DNA of 20,190 nucleotides, from contig CALMFQ010000065.1 in assembly GCA_937863215.1 (NCBI GenBank), forward strand, positions 1 to 20,190, read 5' to 3'. Source of the stretch: an uncultured Pseudomonadota bacterium (GTDB taxonomy: Bacteria; Pseudomonadota; Gammaproteobacteria; Burkholderiales; SCOH01). Both the position numbers and the translations under genes were made by a program. Below the pieces are notes generated by a model, which saw only the letters and a program-made list of their open reading frames with translations, was not told where the DNA came from and searched no databases. Shown here piece after piece: positions 1-6,518 of the stretch. How positions within the stretch are numbered: position 1 is the first letter of the stretch; the number at the start of each line of letters is the position of its first letter.

Positions 1-2
1 TT

Positions 3-92
3 GAACTCACCCAAGAGCTGTTGCTGGGCGTTTTTTTGCCGGCATTGTTGTTTGTGTTGGGGACGGCCCGGCTTATTGTTCCCGGCGCATGA
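3..92 (+). CDS. possible 3' end of an unidentified membrane protein (partial)
   Basis: This frame is open from the window edge to a TGA at 90-92 and reads as a short polar stretch, then a hydrophobic run (ELLLGVFLPALLFVLG), then ARLIVPGA and the stop. That looks like a C-terminal transmembrane helix of a gene whose body lies left of the window. It would run convergently into murJ and overlap its last 20 bases. I do not recognise the protein. Only 29 codons are visible, so it could also be a chance open frame. A longer plus-strand frame starting at base 1 is compositionally poor and lies antisense to murJ. Confidence 0.35.
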   Translation, partial: ELTQELLLGVFLPALLFVLGTARLIVPGA

Positions 93-1608
93 AGTGCTGC
101 GGCCGGAAACCAAGTGCTGCCAGTGCACCGAAGTAGATCGCCACGCCAGGGATGATGACGCCGAACAGCTTGAGCGAGCGATAAGTCAACCCGCCGTTAT
201 GCCATGGGCCGGCCCAGTCTGCCGCCCACCACAATGCAGCGCACATCAGCAGTGTGGCCAGCGCCGTTTTCAGCATGAAGGCACCCCAGCCCGGCTGGGG
301 AGAATAGATGCCATGGCGCCGCAGGCTCAGATATAGCAGTGTGGCGTTGATACAGGAACCAAGTCCGATAGAAAGCGCCAGTCCGGCATGTCGCAGTTGC
401 CAGATGAACAGCAGGTTCATTGCCTGTGTCGCCAGAAGCGAGATCACGGCGATTTTTACCGGCGTTTTGACGTTTTGCCGTGCATAAAAACCCGGTGCCA
501 GAATCTTGACCTGAATCAGTCCCATCAGGCCAATGCTGTATGCAATCAACGCTTGTTGCGTCATCTGCAGGTCGTGAATGCCGAATTTGCCATATTGGAA
601 CAGCGTTGCAATCAGCGGTCCGGACAGTACCGCCAGCGCGGCCGAGGCTGGCAGCGACAGCAGGAACGACAGTCGCAGCCCCCAGTCGAGCAGGCGTGAA
701 TACTCTTCGTTCGAGTTGTTGCTGTGATGCTTCGACAGGCTGGGTAGCAGGATGGTGCCGAGCGCTACACCGAGAATGCCGGTCGGAAATTCCATCAGCC
801 GGTCGGCGTAATACATCCATGACACACTGCCGCTGACCAGGAATGAGGCAATAATGGTGTTGATGACGAGGCTGATCTGGCCGACCGAGACGCCGAAAAT
901 TGCCGGCCCCATTTTGGTCATGATGCGACGCACGCCCGGATCGCTCCAGTCCAGCCGTGGACGCGGCAGCATGCGGATTTTTGCCAGATAGGGCAGTTGG
1001 AAGCCAAGCTGCAATATGCCGCCGATGAATACCGCCCAGGCCAGTGCCAGTACTGGCGGGTGGAAGTAGGGCGCGAGCAGCAGCGAACAGGCAATGAACG
1101 AGATGTTGAGCAGCGTTGGCGTGAATGCCGGAATCGAAAACTGGTTATAGGTATTGAGTATCGACCCGGCCAGCGATGCCAGGGAAATGAACAGGATATA
1201 GGGAAAGGTAATGCGCAGCAGTTGCACCGTCAGATCGAATTTTTCCGCGCTGGCGGCAAAGCCGGGGGCCGTGGCGTAAATCACCCACGGTGCGGCGATA
1301 ATGCCGAGCGTCGTGACTATTGCCAGTGCGAGTGCCAGGATGCCGCTGACGTGATCCAGCAGCAGCCGGGTTTCCTGCTCGCTACGCTGGTTCTTGTATT
1401 CCGCCAGTACCGGTACAAACGCTTGCGAGAATGCACCCTCGGCAAAAATCCGGCGTAGCAGGTTGGGTAGCTTGAACGCGGTGAAAAAGGCATCGGTTGC
1501 GAAGCCGGCACCAAATACCCGGGCGATGATGGCGTCGCGGATAAAGCCCAGAACCCGTGACAGGAGCGTCATGCTGCTGACCGCGGCCAGTGCCTTGAGG
1601 AGATTCAT
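73..1608 (-). CDS. murJ: MurJ, lipid II flippase
   Basis: Integral inner-membrane flippase of the MOP/MVF superfamily that moves lipid II across the cytoplasmic membrane for peptidoglycan synthesis. The 511-residue length matches the family. The N-terminus carries the family signature: R18, R24-D25, D39, and the R52-R53...E57 group in PNLLRRIFAEGAFSQAFVP. These positions correspond to the charged residues of the central cavity known to be essential in E. coli MurJ. About fourteen hydrophobic helices follow. The start is the ATG complementary to 1606-1608; the preceding minus-strand bases show only a weak ribosome binding site. The gene is transcribed away from rpsT, a common murJ-rpsT divergent arrangement in proteobacteria. 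A TATCAT on the minus strand (complement of 1644-1649) could be its -10, but no good -35 is visible. Confidence 0.97.
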   Translation of the reverse strand: MNLLKALAAVSSMTLLSRVLGFIRDAIIARVFGAGFATDAFFTAFKLPNLLRRIFAEGAFSQAFVPVLAEYKNQRSEQETRLLLDHVSGILALALAIVTTLGIIAAPWVIYATAPGFAASAEKFDLTVQLLRITFPYILFISLASLAGSILNTYNQFSIPAFTPTLLNISFIACSLLLAPYFHPPVLALAWAVFIGGILQLGFQLPYLAKIRMLPRPRLDWSDPGVRRIMTKMGPAIFGVSVGQISLVINTIIASFLVSGSVSWMYYADRLMEFPTGILGVALGTILLPSLSKHHSNNSNEEYSRLLDWGLRLSFLLSLPASAALAVLSGPLIATLFQYGKFGIHDLQMTQQALIAYSIGLMGLIQVKILAPGFYARQNVKTPVKIAVISLLATQAMNLLFIWQLRHAGLALSIGLGSCINATLLYLSLRRHGIYSPQPGWGAFMLKTALATLLMCAALWWAADWAGPWHNGGLTYRSLKLFGVIIPGVAIYFGALAALGFRPQHFMRREQ

Positions 1609-1657
1609 TGTCTGACAGTAGGCGGAAATGGAAATTGCGCCGAATGATAAGCGATTC

Positions 1658-1686
1658 TTGCATTGTTTGGCGATAAGCCGTATGAT
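1658..1686 (+). promoter_or_regulatory. sigma-70 promoter for rpsT
   Basis: TTGCAT at 1658-1663 and TATGAT at 1681-1686 are separated by exactly 17 bases. Each hexamer differs from consensus at only one or two positions. Transcription would begin near 1692, giving a leader of about 35 bases before the rpsT ATG. A strong promoter is expected for a ribosomal protein gene. Confidence 0.75.
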
Positions 1687-1727
1687 CCACCGTTTTTCGA
1701 ATACGCCAAATTTAGGAGTCGACTAAC

Positions 1728-1991
1728 ATGGCAAACAGCGCACAAGCAAGAAAGCGTGCTCGCCAGGCGGACATCGCCCGTGCGCGCAATGCTTCGCAGC
1801 GTTCCGCTTTCCGTACCGCAATCAAGAAAGTTCTGAAAGCTATCGAAGCTGGCGATAAAGCTGCAGCTCAAACCGTATTTCAGGAGTCGGTGAGCATCAT
1901 CGACCGTATTGCAGACAAGGAAATCTTCCACAAGAACAAGGCCGCTCGTCACAAGAGCCGCCTGTCTGCCGCGATCAAGGCGATGGCCTGA
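1728..1991 (+). CDS. rpsT: 30S ribosomal protein S20
   Basis: Small basic 16S rRNA-binding protein of the 30S subunit. The 87-residue length is typical (86-90). The N-terminus MANSAQARKRARQ and the basic segments around RSAFRTAIKKVLKAIE and HKNKAARHKSRLSAAIKA are diagnostic of S20. An AGGAG at 1714-1718 lies nine bases before the ATG. The gene is monocistronic: it has its own promoter and is closed by an intrinsic terminator 17 bases after the stop. Codon use (AAG, CGT, CGC, GTT, GCA) looks like that of a highly expressed gene. In E. coli S20 represses its own translation; no such element can be recognised here by eye. Confidence 0.98.
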   Translation: MANSAQARKRARQADIARARNASQRSAFRTAIKKVLKAIEAGDKAAAQTVFQESVSIIDRIADKEIFHKNKAARHKSRLSAAIKAMA

Positions 1992-2008
1992 GCCGCTGGT
2001 CAGTCTGC

Positions 2009-2040
2009 AAAAAACCCGATCCGTGCGATCGGGTTTTTTT
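2009..2040 (+). terminator. intrinsic terminator of rpsT
   Basis: A perfect 7-bp stem CCCGATC (2015-2021) / GATCGGG (2027-2033) with loop CGTGC is flanked by six A on the left and seven T on the right. The stem can therefore extend into the A/T flanks. This is the standard form of a rho-independent terminator, and the A-run would let it also work on the opposite strand. Confidence 0.93.
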
Positions 2041-2041
2041 A

Positions 2042-2070
2042 TTGCTGCTATTTCATTCAGCGCTTATACT
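2042..2070 (+). promoter_or_regulatory. candidate promoter for the riboswitch-btuB transcript
   Basis: TTGCTG at 2042-2047 and TATACT at 2065-2070 have a 17-base spacer. The -10 matches consensus at five of six positions and the -35 at three. Initiation near 2077 would place the transcript start just before the first conserved bases of the B12 aptamer and directly downstream of the rpsT terminator, which supports the call. Confidence 0.6.
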
Positions 2071-2079
2071 CCGCCCCGC

Positions 2080-2250
2080 CTTGGGTGCCCGCAGAATGGT
2101 CTGCCGGGTGAAACGGGAAACAGGTGCAATGCCTGTGCTGCCCCCGCAACGGTAAGCGAGTAGTGCCCGATCATCGTGCCACTGGACTGGATTTCCGGGA
2201 AGGCGGTTGGGCGCAGGGTGCTCGTAAGCCCGGAGACCGGCCCGAGGTGT
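2080..2250 (+). ncRNA. cobalamin (B12) riboswitch aptamer
   Basis: The characteristic conserved blocks appear in order. GGGAAACAGGTGCAAT is at 2115-2130, GCCCCCGCAACGGTAA at 2140-2155, CACTGG at about 2170, and the B12 box AAGCCCGGAGACCGGCC at 2226-2242. Together these identify the adenosylcobalamin/cobalamin riboswitch class by inspection. It lies in the 5' leader of btuB, so it should lower expression of the B12 uptake genes when cobalamin is plentiful. The outer limits are approximate because the P1 stem was not folded. Confidence 0.95.
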
Positions 2251-2356
2251 GCAGGAGTCGCGGGGTGTCGATTCGAACCTGTAGCCTGGCCGCCTGCCGG
2301 GCTTTGGCTCCTGTGGCATTCAAACTGCATCCGCGTGGGGCGGATGCGTGCAGGAG
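2251..2356 (+). promoter_or_regulatory. expression platform of the B12 riboswitch, including the btuB Shine-Dalgarno
   Basis: The same string GTGCAGGAGT occurs twice: at 2249-2258, just after the B12 box, and at 2348-2357, where its CAGGAG (2351-2356) is the btuB ribosome binding site. Between them CTCCTG at 2308-2313 is exactly complementary to both CAGGAG copies, with G-U pairs extending each helix by two. Two hairpins also lie here: a 7-bp GC-rich one (GCCTGGC 2284-2290 / GCCGGGC 2296-2302, followed by TTT) and a perfect 8-bp one (GCATCCGC 2327-2334 / GCGGATGC 2340-2347) ending three bases before the SD. The layout suggests control of translation initiation by alternative pairing. This is inferred, not folded. 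Confidence 0.6.
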
Positions 2357-2364
2357 TTCCTTTC

Positions 2365-4203
2365 ATGTTTCGCCCATCCCTGATTGCCGCTGTACTGGCG
2401 GCCTTGCCTTGTTCGGTCGTGCTGGCTGCCGAGCCTGTTGAATTTGATCCGGTTACCGTGACCGCCACCCGGTTGCCGCAGCCACTGTCGTCGGTGGTTG
2501 CCGATGTCAGCGTGATTAGCCGCAAACAGATCGATGAATTTGCCGGTGGTAGCGTCACCGATATATTGCAGACTGTTCCCGGCGTCGAGATTTCCACTAA
2601 TGGCGGGCGCGGTCAGCTGAGTTCGATTTTCCTGCGTGGGGCCAATTCCTCGCAGACCGTGGTGCTGATCGATGGCGTACGTGTCAATTCCGCTACCAGT
2701 GGCGGTGCGGCGCTGGAAAAGCTGCCTTTGGACCAGGTGGAGCGCATCGAGGTGCTGCGTGGCCCGGCCAGTTCGCGCTATGGCGCCGATGCGATTGGCG
2801 GCGTGGTGCAGGTGTTTACCCGTGCCGCTGCCGGACGCGATCAGCTCGGTGCCGGCGTCGGCATCGGTAGCGACGGTTTGCGCCAGGCGCATGCCAGTCT
2901 CGCTGCCGGCTCGGCCAAGTCGCGGCTGGCGCTGAATGTCAGTGCGGAAAATTATCGCGGTTTTTCTGCCAGCAATGAGTCGCATCCGTGGGGGCTGTTC
3001 GGTTCCGATGATGACGGATTGCAGAGCCGTTCCGTGTCGTTGGCTGCGAGTCACGAATGGATGCCGGGGCAGGAGCTGAGCCTGAATCTGCTCGAATCCC
3101 GTGGCCGGGTGCAATACGACGCCGGCAGCGCATACGATCCAGTAACCTTTAATCCGATTTCCGGTTCGGCCGAGTGGAATTACCGCATTGAGCAGCAGCT
3201 CGCATCGCGCTCGCTGGTCAGCCGCAATCAGCTGAATCAGGCATGGCTCAGTACTGTAACCGTGGGCGAGGGGGTCGATAGTTACAAGGATAGCGGTGGC
3301 CTGAGCGAGAGCCGCTTTCGTACTCGCCAGCGGCAGCTGAGTTGGCAGAACGATGTCACTGTCGCTGGTACCAAGTGGTCGCTGGCGCTGGAGGGGCTGA
3401 ATCAGCAGATCGATTCAACCGAGGAGTATGATCGCTCCAGTCGCATTATCCGTTCCGTCTGGCTGGCCGCGCAGCGCCAGTATTCGGTGCATGCGTTCGA
3501 TGCTGCGGTGCGGCACGACGACAATTCCCAGTTCGGCAGCAAGACCACCGGCAGCGTCGCCTATGCTCTGCAGCTGGCGCCGCTGCGTTTTGCCGCCGGG
3601 TATGCGACGGCATTCCGCGCACCTTCGTTCAACGATCTGTATTACCCGTATTTTGGCAATCCCGATCTGAAGCCGGAAACCTCTGCCAATCGTGAGCTGA
3701 GTGTTGAATATGCACGCGCCGGCGTACGCACCCGTGCCGTGCTGTTCCGCAATCTGGTGGACGATCTGATCGCGCTCGATGCCGCTTATCGTCCTGCCAA
3801 CCTGAAACAGGCCGACCTGCGCGGTCTGGGGTGGTCAGGTCAGGTCCGGTTGGCGGCGCTGGATTTGCGTGCCGATATGAACTGGCAGGATCCGCGCGAT
3901 GTTGCTACCGATAGCGTGTTGCCGCGACGCGCCAGGCGTTTTGGCGGATTCGGCGCCAGCTACCTGATTGCCGGCTGGAGTCTGGATGGCGAGCTGCGTG
4001 CGGTGGGTGAGCGCCACGATACCGATGGTGCGCGTCTACCGGGTTATGCGTTGGTCGATCTGGGGATTAAGTCCGAAATCCAGCCGCGCCTTTCGTTGCA
4101 GATGCGTGCAACCAATCTGTTCGATCGTAAATATGTGGTCGCCGAGGGGTATAACACGGCTGGCCGCGGTGGATTTGTCGGTGTCGACTACCGTTTCCGC
4201 TAA
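2365..4203 (+). CDS. btuB: BtuB-type TonB-dependent vitamin B12 receptor
   Basis: Outer-membrane beta-barrel that imports cobalamin using TonB energy. The 612-residue product begins with a signal peptide (about 1-22, cleaved after VLAA). A TonB box (DPVTVTATR, about 28-36) follows, then the plug domain with the typical SIFLRGANSSQTVVLIDGV and VERIEVLRGPASSRYGADAI motifs, then a barrel of alternating aromatic strands. The ATG at 2365 is chosen because CAGGAG at 2351-2356 precedes it and it starts the signal peptide. The open frame extends 63 codons upstream, but that part is the riboswitch. Assignment to cobalamin rather than another ligand rests on the riboswitch and on btuF downstream. The barrel ends F-R instead of a terminal aromatic residue, and btuF overlaps the 3' end. 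Confidence 0.93.
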   Translation: MFRPSLIAAVLAALPCSVVLAAEPVEFDPVTVTATRLPQPLSSVVADVSVISRKQIDEFAGGSVTDILQTVPGVEISTNGGRGQLSSIFLRGANSSQTVVLIDGVRVNSATSGGAALEKLPLDQVERIEVLRGPASSRYGADAIGGVVQVFTRAAAGRDQLGAGVGIGSDGLRQAHASLAAGSAKSRLALNVSAENYRGFSASNESHPWGLFGSDDDGLQSRSVSLAASHEWMPGQELSLNLLESRGRVQYDAGSAYDPVTFNPISGSAEWNYRIEQQLASRSLVSRNQLNQAWLSTVTVGEGVDSYKDSGGLSESRFRTRQRQLSWQNDVTVAGTKWSLALEGLNQQIDSTEEYDRSSRIIRSVWLAAQRQYSVHAFDAAVRHDDNSQFGSKTTGSVAYALQLAPLRFAAGYATAFRAPSFNDLYYPYFGNPDLKPETSANRELSVEYARAGVRTRAVLFRNLVDDLIALDAAYRPANLKQADLRGLGWSGQVRLAALDLRADMNWQDPRDVATDSVLPRRARRFGGFGASYLIAGWSLDGELRAVGERHDTDGARLPGYALVDLGIKSEIQPRLSLQMRATNLFDRKYVVAEGYNTAGRGGFVGVDYRFR

Positions 4204-5065
4204 AGTGCTGCTGGCGCTTGTGCTGCTGAGCGGCACCACACGTGCGGCACCGCTGCGCGTGGTTGACGATACCGGCCGTACGCTGGTGTTGCCGGCGCCG
4301 GCCAGGCGCATCGTCAGCTTGGCGCCACATCTGACCGAGCAGTTGTTTGCTGCCGGTGCCGGAGAGCGCTTGGTCGGTGTGGCGCGCTTTAGCGATTATC
4401 CTGCCGCTGCGCGCCAGTTGCCGGTGGTTGGCGATTACGCCGGTCTGGATGTCGAGGCGGTGTTGCAGCTCAAACCGGATCTGGTGCTGGCGTGGTCCAC
4501 GGGCAATCAGGCGGCGTTGCTCGGGCCGCTGCAGCGCATGGGGATTCCGGTATTCTGGTCGCAGCCGGAACGGCTCGACGATGTTGCCGGCAGCATCCAG
4601 CGTCTGGGCGTGCTCGCCGATAGTGCCGCGGTTGCCGAGCGGGCTGCGGCAGACTATCGGCGTCAGCTGGCACAATTGCGTGCCAGGTATGCTGGCGCGG
4701 CGCCGGTACGGGTGTTTGCGCAGATTTGGGATCAGCCGTTGACAACAGTCAGCAATGCCCATGTGATCGGCGACATGGTACGCCTGTGCGGCGGTGTAAA
4801 TGTGTTTGGCTCGGCGCCGGTATTGACGCCGCTGGTTTCGGTCGAGTCCGTGCTGCGCGCCGATCCGCAGGTATTGCTGGCGCCAGGCGCTGCGGCGGAC
4901 GCCTCTCTGTGGCGGCAGTGGCGCGGCTGGTCACAGATCAGTGCGGTACGGCAGCGGCAGATGTGTGTGGTGGAAGCCGACTGGCTGTCGCGCTTCACGC
5001 CACGCACCCTGCTTGCCGCCGACCGGGTTTGTGCCTGTCTGCAGCGCGCGCGCTCGGCTCACTGA
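4181..5065 (+). CDS. btuF: BtuF-like periplasmic cobalamin-binding protein
   Basis: Class III solute-binding protein that delivers B12 to an ABC importer. The chosen GTG at 4181 lies inside btuB (23-base overlap) and gives a short signal peptide (MSTTVSAKVLLALVLLSG, cleavage near TRAA) and a 294-residue precursor. A weak GGTGGA at 4168-4173 is the only ribosome binding site seen, so translational coupling to btuB is likely. Family features are RIVSLAPHLTEQLFAAGAG near the N-terminus, the SDYP motif, the LKPDLVLAW strand, the QPLTTV segment and CGGVNVF followed by VSVESVLRADPQVLL. Co-expression with btuB under the riboswitch is expected. No permease or ATPase gene (btuC, btuD) follows. The gene meets a convergent gene at its stop. 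Confidence 0.88.
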   Translation: MSTTVSAKVLLALVLLSGTTRAAPLRVVDDTGRTLVLPAPARRIVSLAPHLTEQLFAAGAGERLVGVARFSDYPAAARQLPVVGDYAGLDVEAVLQLKPDLVLAWSTGNQAALLGPLQRMGIPVFWSQPERLDDVAGSIQRLGVLADSAAVAERAAADYRRQLAQLRARYAGAAPVRVFAQIWDQPLTTVSNAHVIGDMVRLCGGVNVFGSAPVLTPLVSVESVLRADPQVLLAPGAAADASLWRQWRGWSQISAVRQRQMCVVEADWLSRFTPRTLLAADRVCACLQRARSAH

Positions 5066-5931
5066 CCTACCAGGACCGCCGGCAATCCAAGCTGCTTGAT
5101 TTTCCTGTAGGCAGCTTCCGCCTCCTGTTTGTCCTGGAACGGCCCGAGCTGGACGCGTGTTTCCATGTGTGCCTTGATGCCATTGGATGCCAGTCTTTGC
5201 TGTAGCGCCTGTGCGTTGGCGTAGTTGGCAAATACCCCGAGTTGCACTGTATAGCCCTGGCCTTGCGCCACCTTGTTGCGCGGTAGCAACGGGATTTCGC
5301 TGGCCGCCGGTTTTTCCGGTGCCAGTGTTTCTTTGGGGGCTTGTGCTGGCAGCACTTGCGGCTTCAGTGGCGCTTCCGGCTTGTCCGGTTCGACCAGTGC
5401 CGGTTTATGGCTGGCCGGTTCAGCCGGTTTGGTCGCTAAGGTCGTCACCGGTGTGCTCTTGGGGAGTGCGGCAACTACCGGCGGCGGCGGGGCTTGTTTC
5501 TCTTCGGTAGCGGTACTCGGACGAGCGACTGTTTTGGGCTCGCCGGTTGCCGGTAGCGCTGCACTCTTTGCCGGCGCGGCAGCGGGCGCTGCGGCCGGTT
5601 TGGCGGTGTCGGGTTCTGTGGCTGCTGGCGGTGTGCCTGCCGGCGCTGCCGCAGGTTTCGTGGTGCCGGCTTCGGCTGTCTTCTCCGGCTCGGACGGCGG
5701 TGGTTCGGCTTTGCCCGGTGCCGGAATGATGCGCGTGGTCTGTCCGTCGCTTGCGGGTGGTGGAGCCAGTTTGACTTCCGGGTTGGATTTGAATTTGTCC
5801 AGCAACGGCAGGCTGATCGCCGCCGCGCCGACCAGGCCGACGGCAATTACGACACGCCGGATCAGGCGCTGCCGGATTTCGCTCTGTTCTTTCTCCAGTT
5901 CCGGATCGGGCTGTTTTTCGTTTTCCGCCAT
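5059..5931 (-). CDS. SPOR-domain, single-pass membrane protein (DedD/FtsN-like)
   Basis: This 290-residue protein has a charged cytoplasmic N-terminus (1-25) and one transmembrane helix (about 26-44, VVIAVGLVGAAAISLPLL). A long periplasmic linker rich in Ala, Pro, Lys and Glu (about 50-210) is followed by a C-terminal SPOR domain (about 216-290). The SPOR domain shows YTVQLGVFANYANAQALQQR and TRVQLGPFQDKQEAEAA. SPOR domains bind denuded glycan strands at the division septum, so a role in cell division is likely. The topology and the LPLLD following the helix resemble DedD. The start is supported by a strong minus-strand SD, AGAGGTGA (complement of 5939-5946), about seven bases from the ATG. 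The stop overlaps the convergent btuF stop by seven bases. Which SPOR paralogue this is cannot be settled without a search. Confidence 0.9.
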   Translation of the reverse strand: MAENEKQPDPELEKEQSEIRQRLIRRVVIAVGLVGAAAISLPLLDKFKSNPEVKLAPPPASDGQTTRIIPAPGKAEPPPSEPEKTAEAGTTKPAAAPAGTPPAATEPDTAKPAAAPAAAPAKSAALPATGEPKTVARPSTATEEKQAPPPPVVAALPKSTPVTTLATKPAEPASHKPALVEPDKPEAPLKPQVLPAQAPKETLAPEKPAASEIPLLPRNKVAQGQGYTVQLGVFANYANAQALQQRLASNGIKAHMETRVQLGPFQDKQEAEAAYRKIKQLGLPAVLVGQ

Positions 5932-5983
5932 CGACTTGTCACCTCTTGAATTATGCCAACTGTCGCCCCAAATCAGGCTGTGC

Positions 5984-5989
5984 TAAAAT
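5984..5989 (+). promoter_or_regulatory. possible -10 element for ndk
   Basis: TAAAAT is preceded by TGC and lies about 95 bases upstream of the ndk start. No convincing -35 hexamer is found 16-18 bases upstream, so this is a weak call made because ndk must have a promoter somewhere in 5932-6082. Confidence 0.25.
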
Positions 5990-5999
5990 TGCGGGTCGC

Positions 6000-6040
6000 G
6001 TTTATTTTATAAGCAGTTGCATGGCGAACGTAAAATAAAC
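6000..6040. repeat. 10-bp perfect inverted repeat in the SPOR/ndk divergent region
   Basis: GTTTATTTTA at 6000-6009 and TAAAATAAAC at 6031-6040 are exact reverse complements separated by 21 bases. The centres of the two arms are about 31 bases apart, close to three helical turns. It lies between divergent genes and overlaps a candidate minus-strand promoter, which fits an operator. A weak RNA stem is also possible. Confidence 0.6.
6006..6034 (-). promoter_or_regulatory. candidate promoter for the SPOR-domain gene
   Basis: On the minus strand TTTACG (complement of 6029-6034) and TATAAA (complement of 6006-6011) are separated by 17 bases. They match consensus at four and five of six positions. 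The start would fall near 6000, about 70 bases upstream of the ATG. Both hexamers overlap the arms of the inverted repeat. Confidence 0.4.
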
Positions 6041-6082
6041 TTTCAGTTTTCTTTGTTATGTATTGATTTTATGGAGATTTGA

Positions 6083-6508
6083 ATGGCTATTGAACGCACT
6101 CTGTCGATCGTTAAACCTGATGCGGTGGCAAAAAACGTAATTGGTCAGATCTACACCCGCTTTGAAAGTGCCGGTCTGAAAGTAATCGCAGCAAAAATGA
6201 AACACCTGTCGCGCGCTGAAGCGGAAGGCTTCTACGCAGTGCACAAAGAGCGTCCTTTCTTCAAGGATCTGGTTGATTTCATGGTGTCGGGCCCGGTAAT
6301 GATCCAGGCTCTGCAAGGCGAAAACGCCATCGCCAAAAACCGCGACCTGATGGGCGCTACCGATCCGAAGAAAGCGGAAAAAGGCACCATTCGCGCCGAT
6401 TTCGCCGATTCGATCGATGCCAACGCCGTCCATGGCTCCGACAGCGCCGAGAATGCCGCGATTGAAATCGCCTACTTCTTTGCCGCTTCGGAAGTTTACG
6501 GCCGCTAA
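6083..6508 (+). CDS. ndk: nucleoside diphosphate kinase
   Basis: Cytoplasmic enzyme that transfers the gamma phosphate of ATP to other (d)NDPs through a phosphohistidine, keeping NTP and dNTP pools balanced. The 141-residue length is typical of bacterial Ndk. The catalytic histidine is H117 in NAVHGSDS. Other hallmarks are TLSIVKPDAVAKN at the N-terminus, the RPFF segment at 57-60, the SGPVMIQALQGENAI stretch and the RADFA motif near 104-108. GGAG at 6073-6076 lies six bases before the ATG. It is the first gene of the long plus-strand run; rlmN starts 10 bases after its stop. Confidence 0.98.
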   Translation: MAIERTLSIVKPDAVAKNVIGQIYTRFESAGLKVIAAKMKHLSRAEAEGFYAVHKERPFFKDLVDFMVSGPVMIQALQGENAIAKNRDLMGATDPKKAEKGTIRADFADSIDANAVHGSDSAENAAIEIAYFFAASEVYGR

Positions 6509-6518
6509 GCAGGAAATC

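Noticed and set aside
2258..2285. On the minus strand GGTTCGAATC resembles the T-arm of a tRNA.
   Set aside because: The bases on either side do not form the T stem, there is no acceptor or anticodon arm, and the stretch is part of the riboswitch-btuB leader.
2176..2364. The btuB frame is open 63 codons upstream of the chosen ATG.
   Set aside because: That stretch is the riboswitch and expression platform, and the signal peptide and Shine-Dalgarno place the start at 2365.
5273..5986. A plus-strand Gly/Ser/Ala-rich frame of 237 codons opposite the SPOR gene.
   Set aside because: Its repeats are the reverse reading of the Ala/Pro/Lys linker codons, whereas the minus-strand product has a membrane helix, a SPOR domain and a strong SD.
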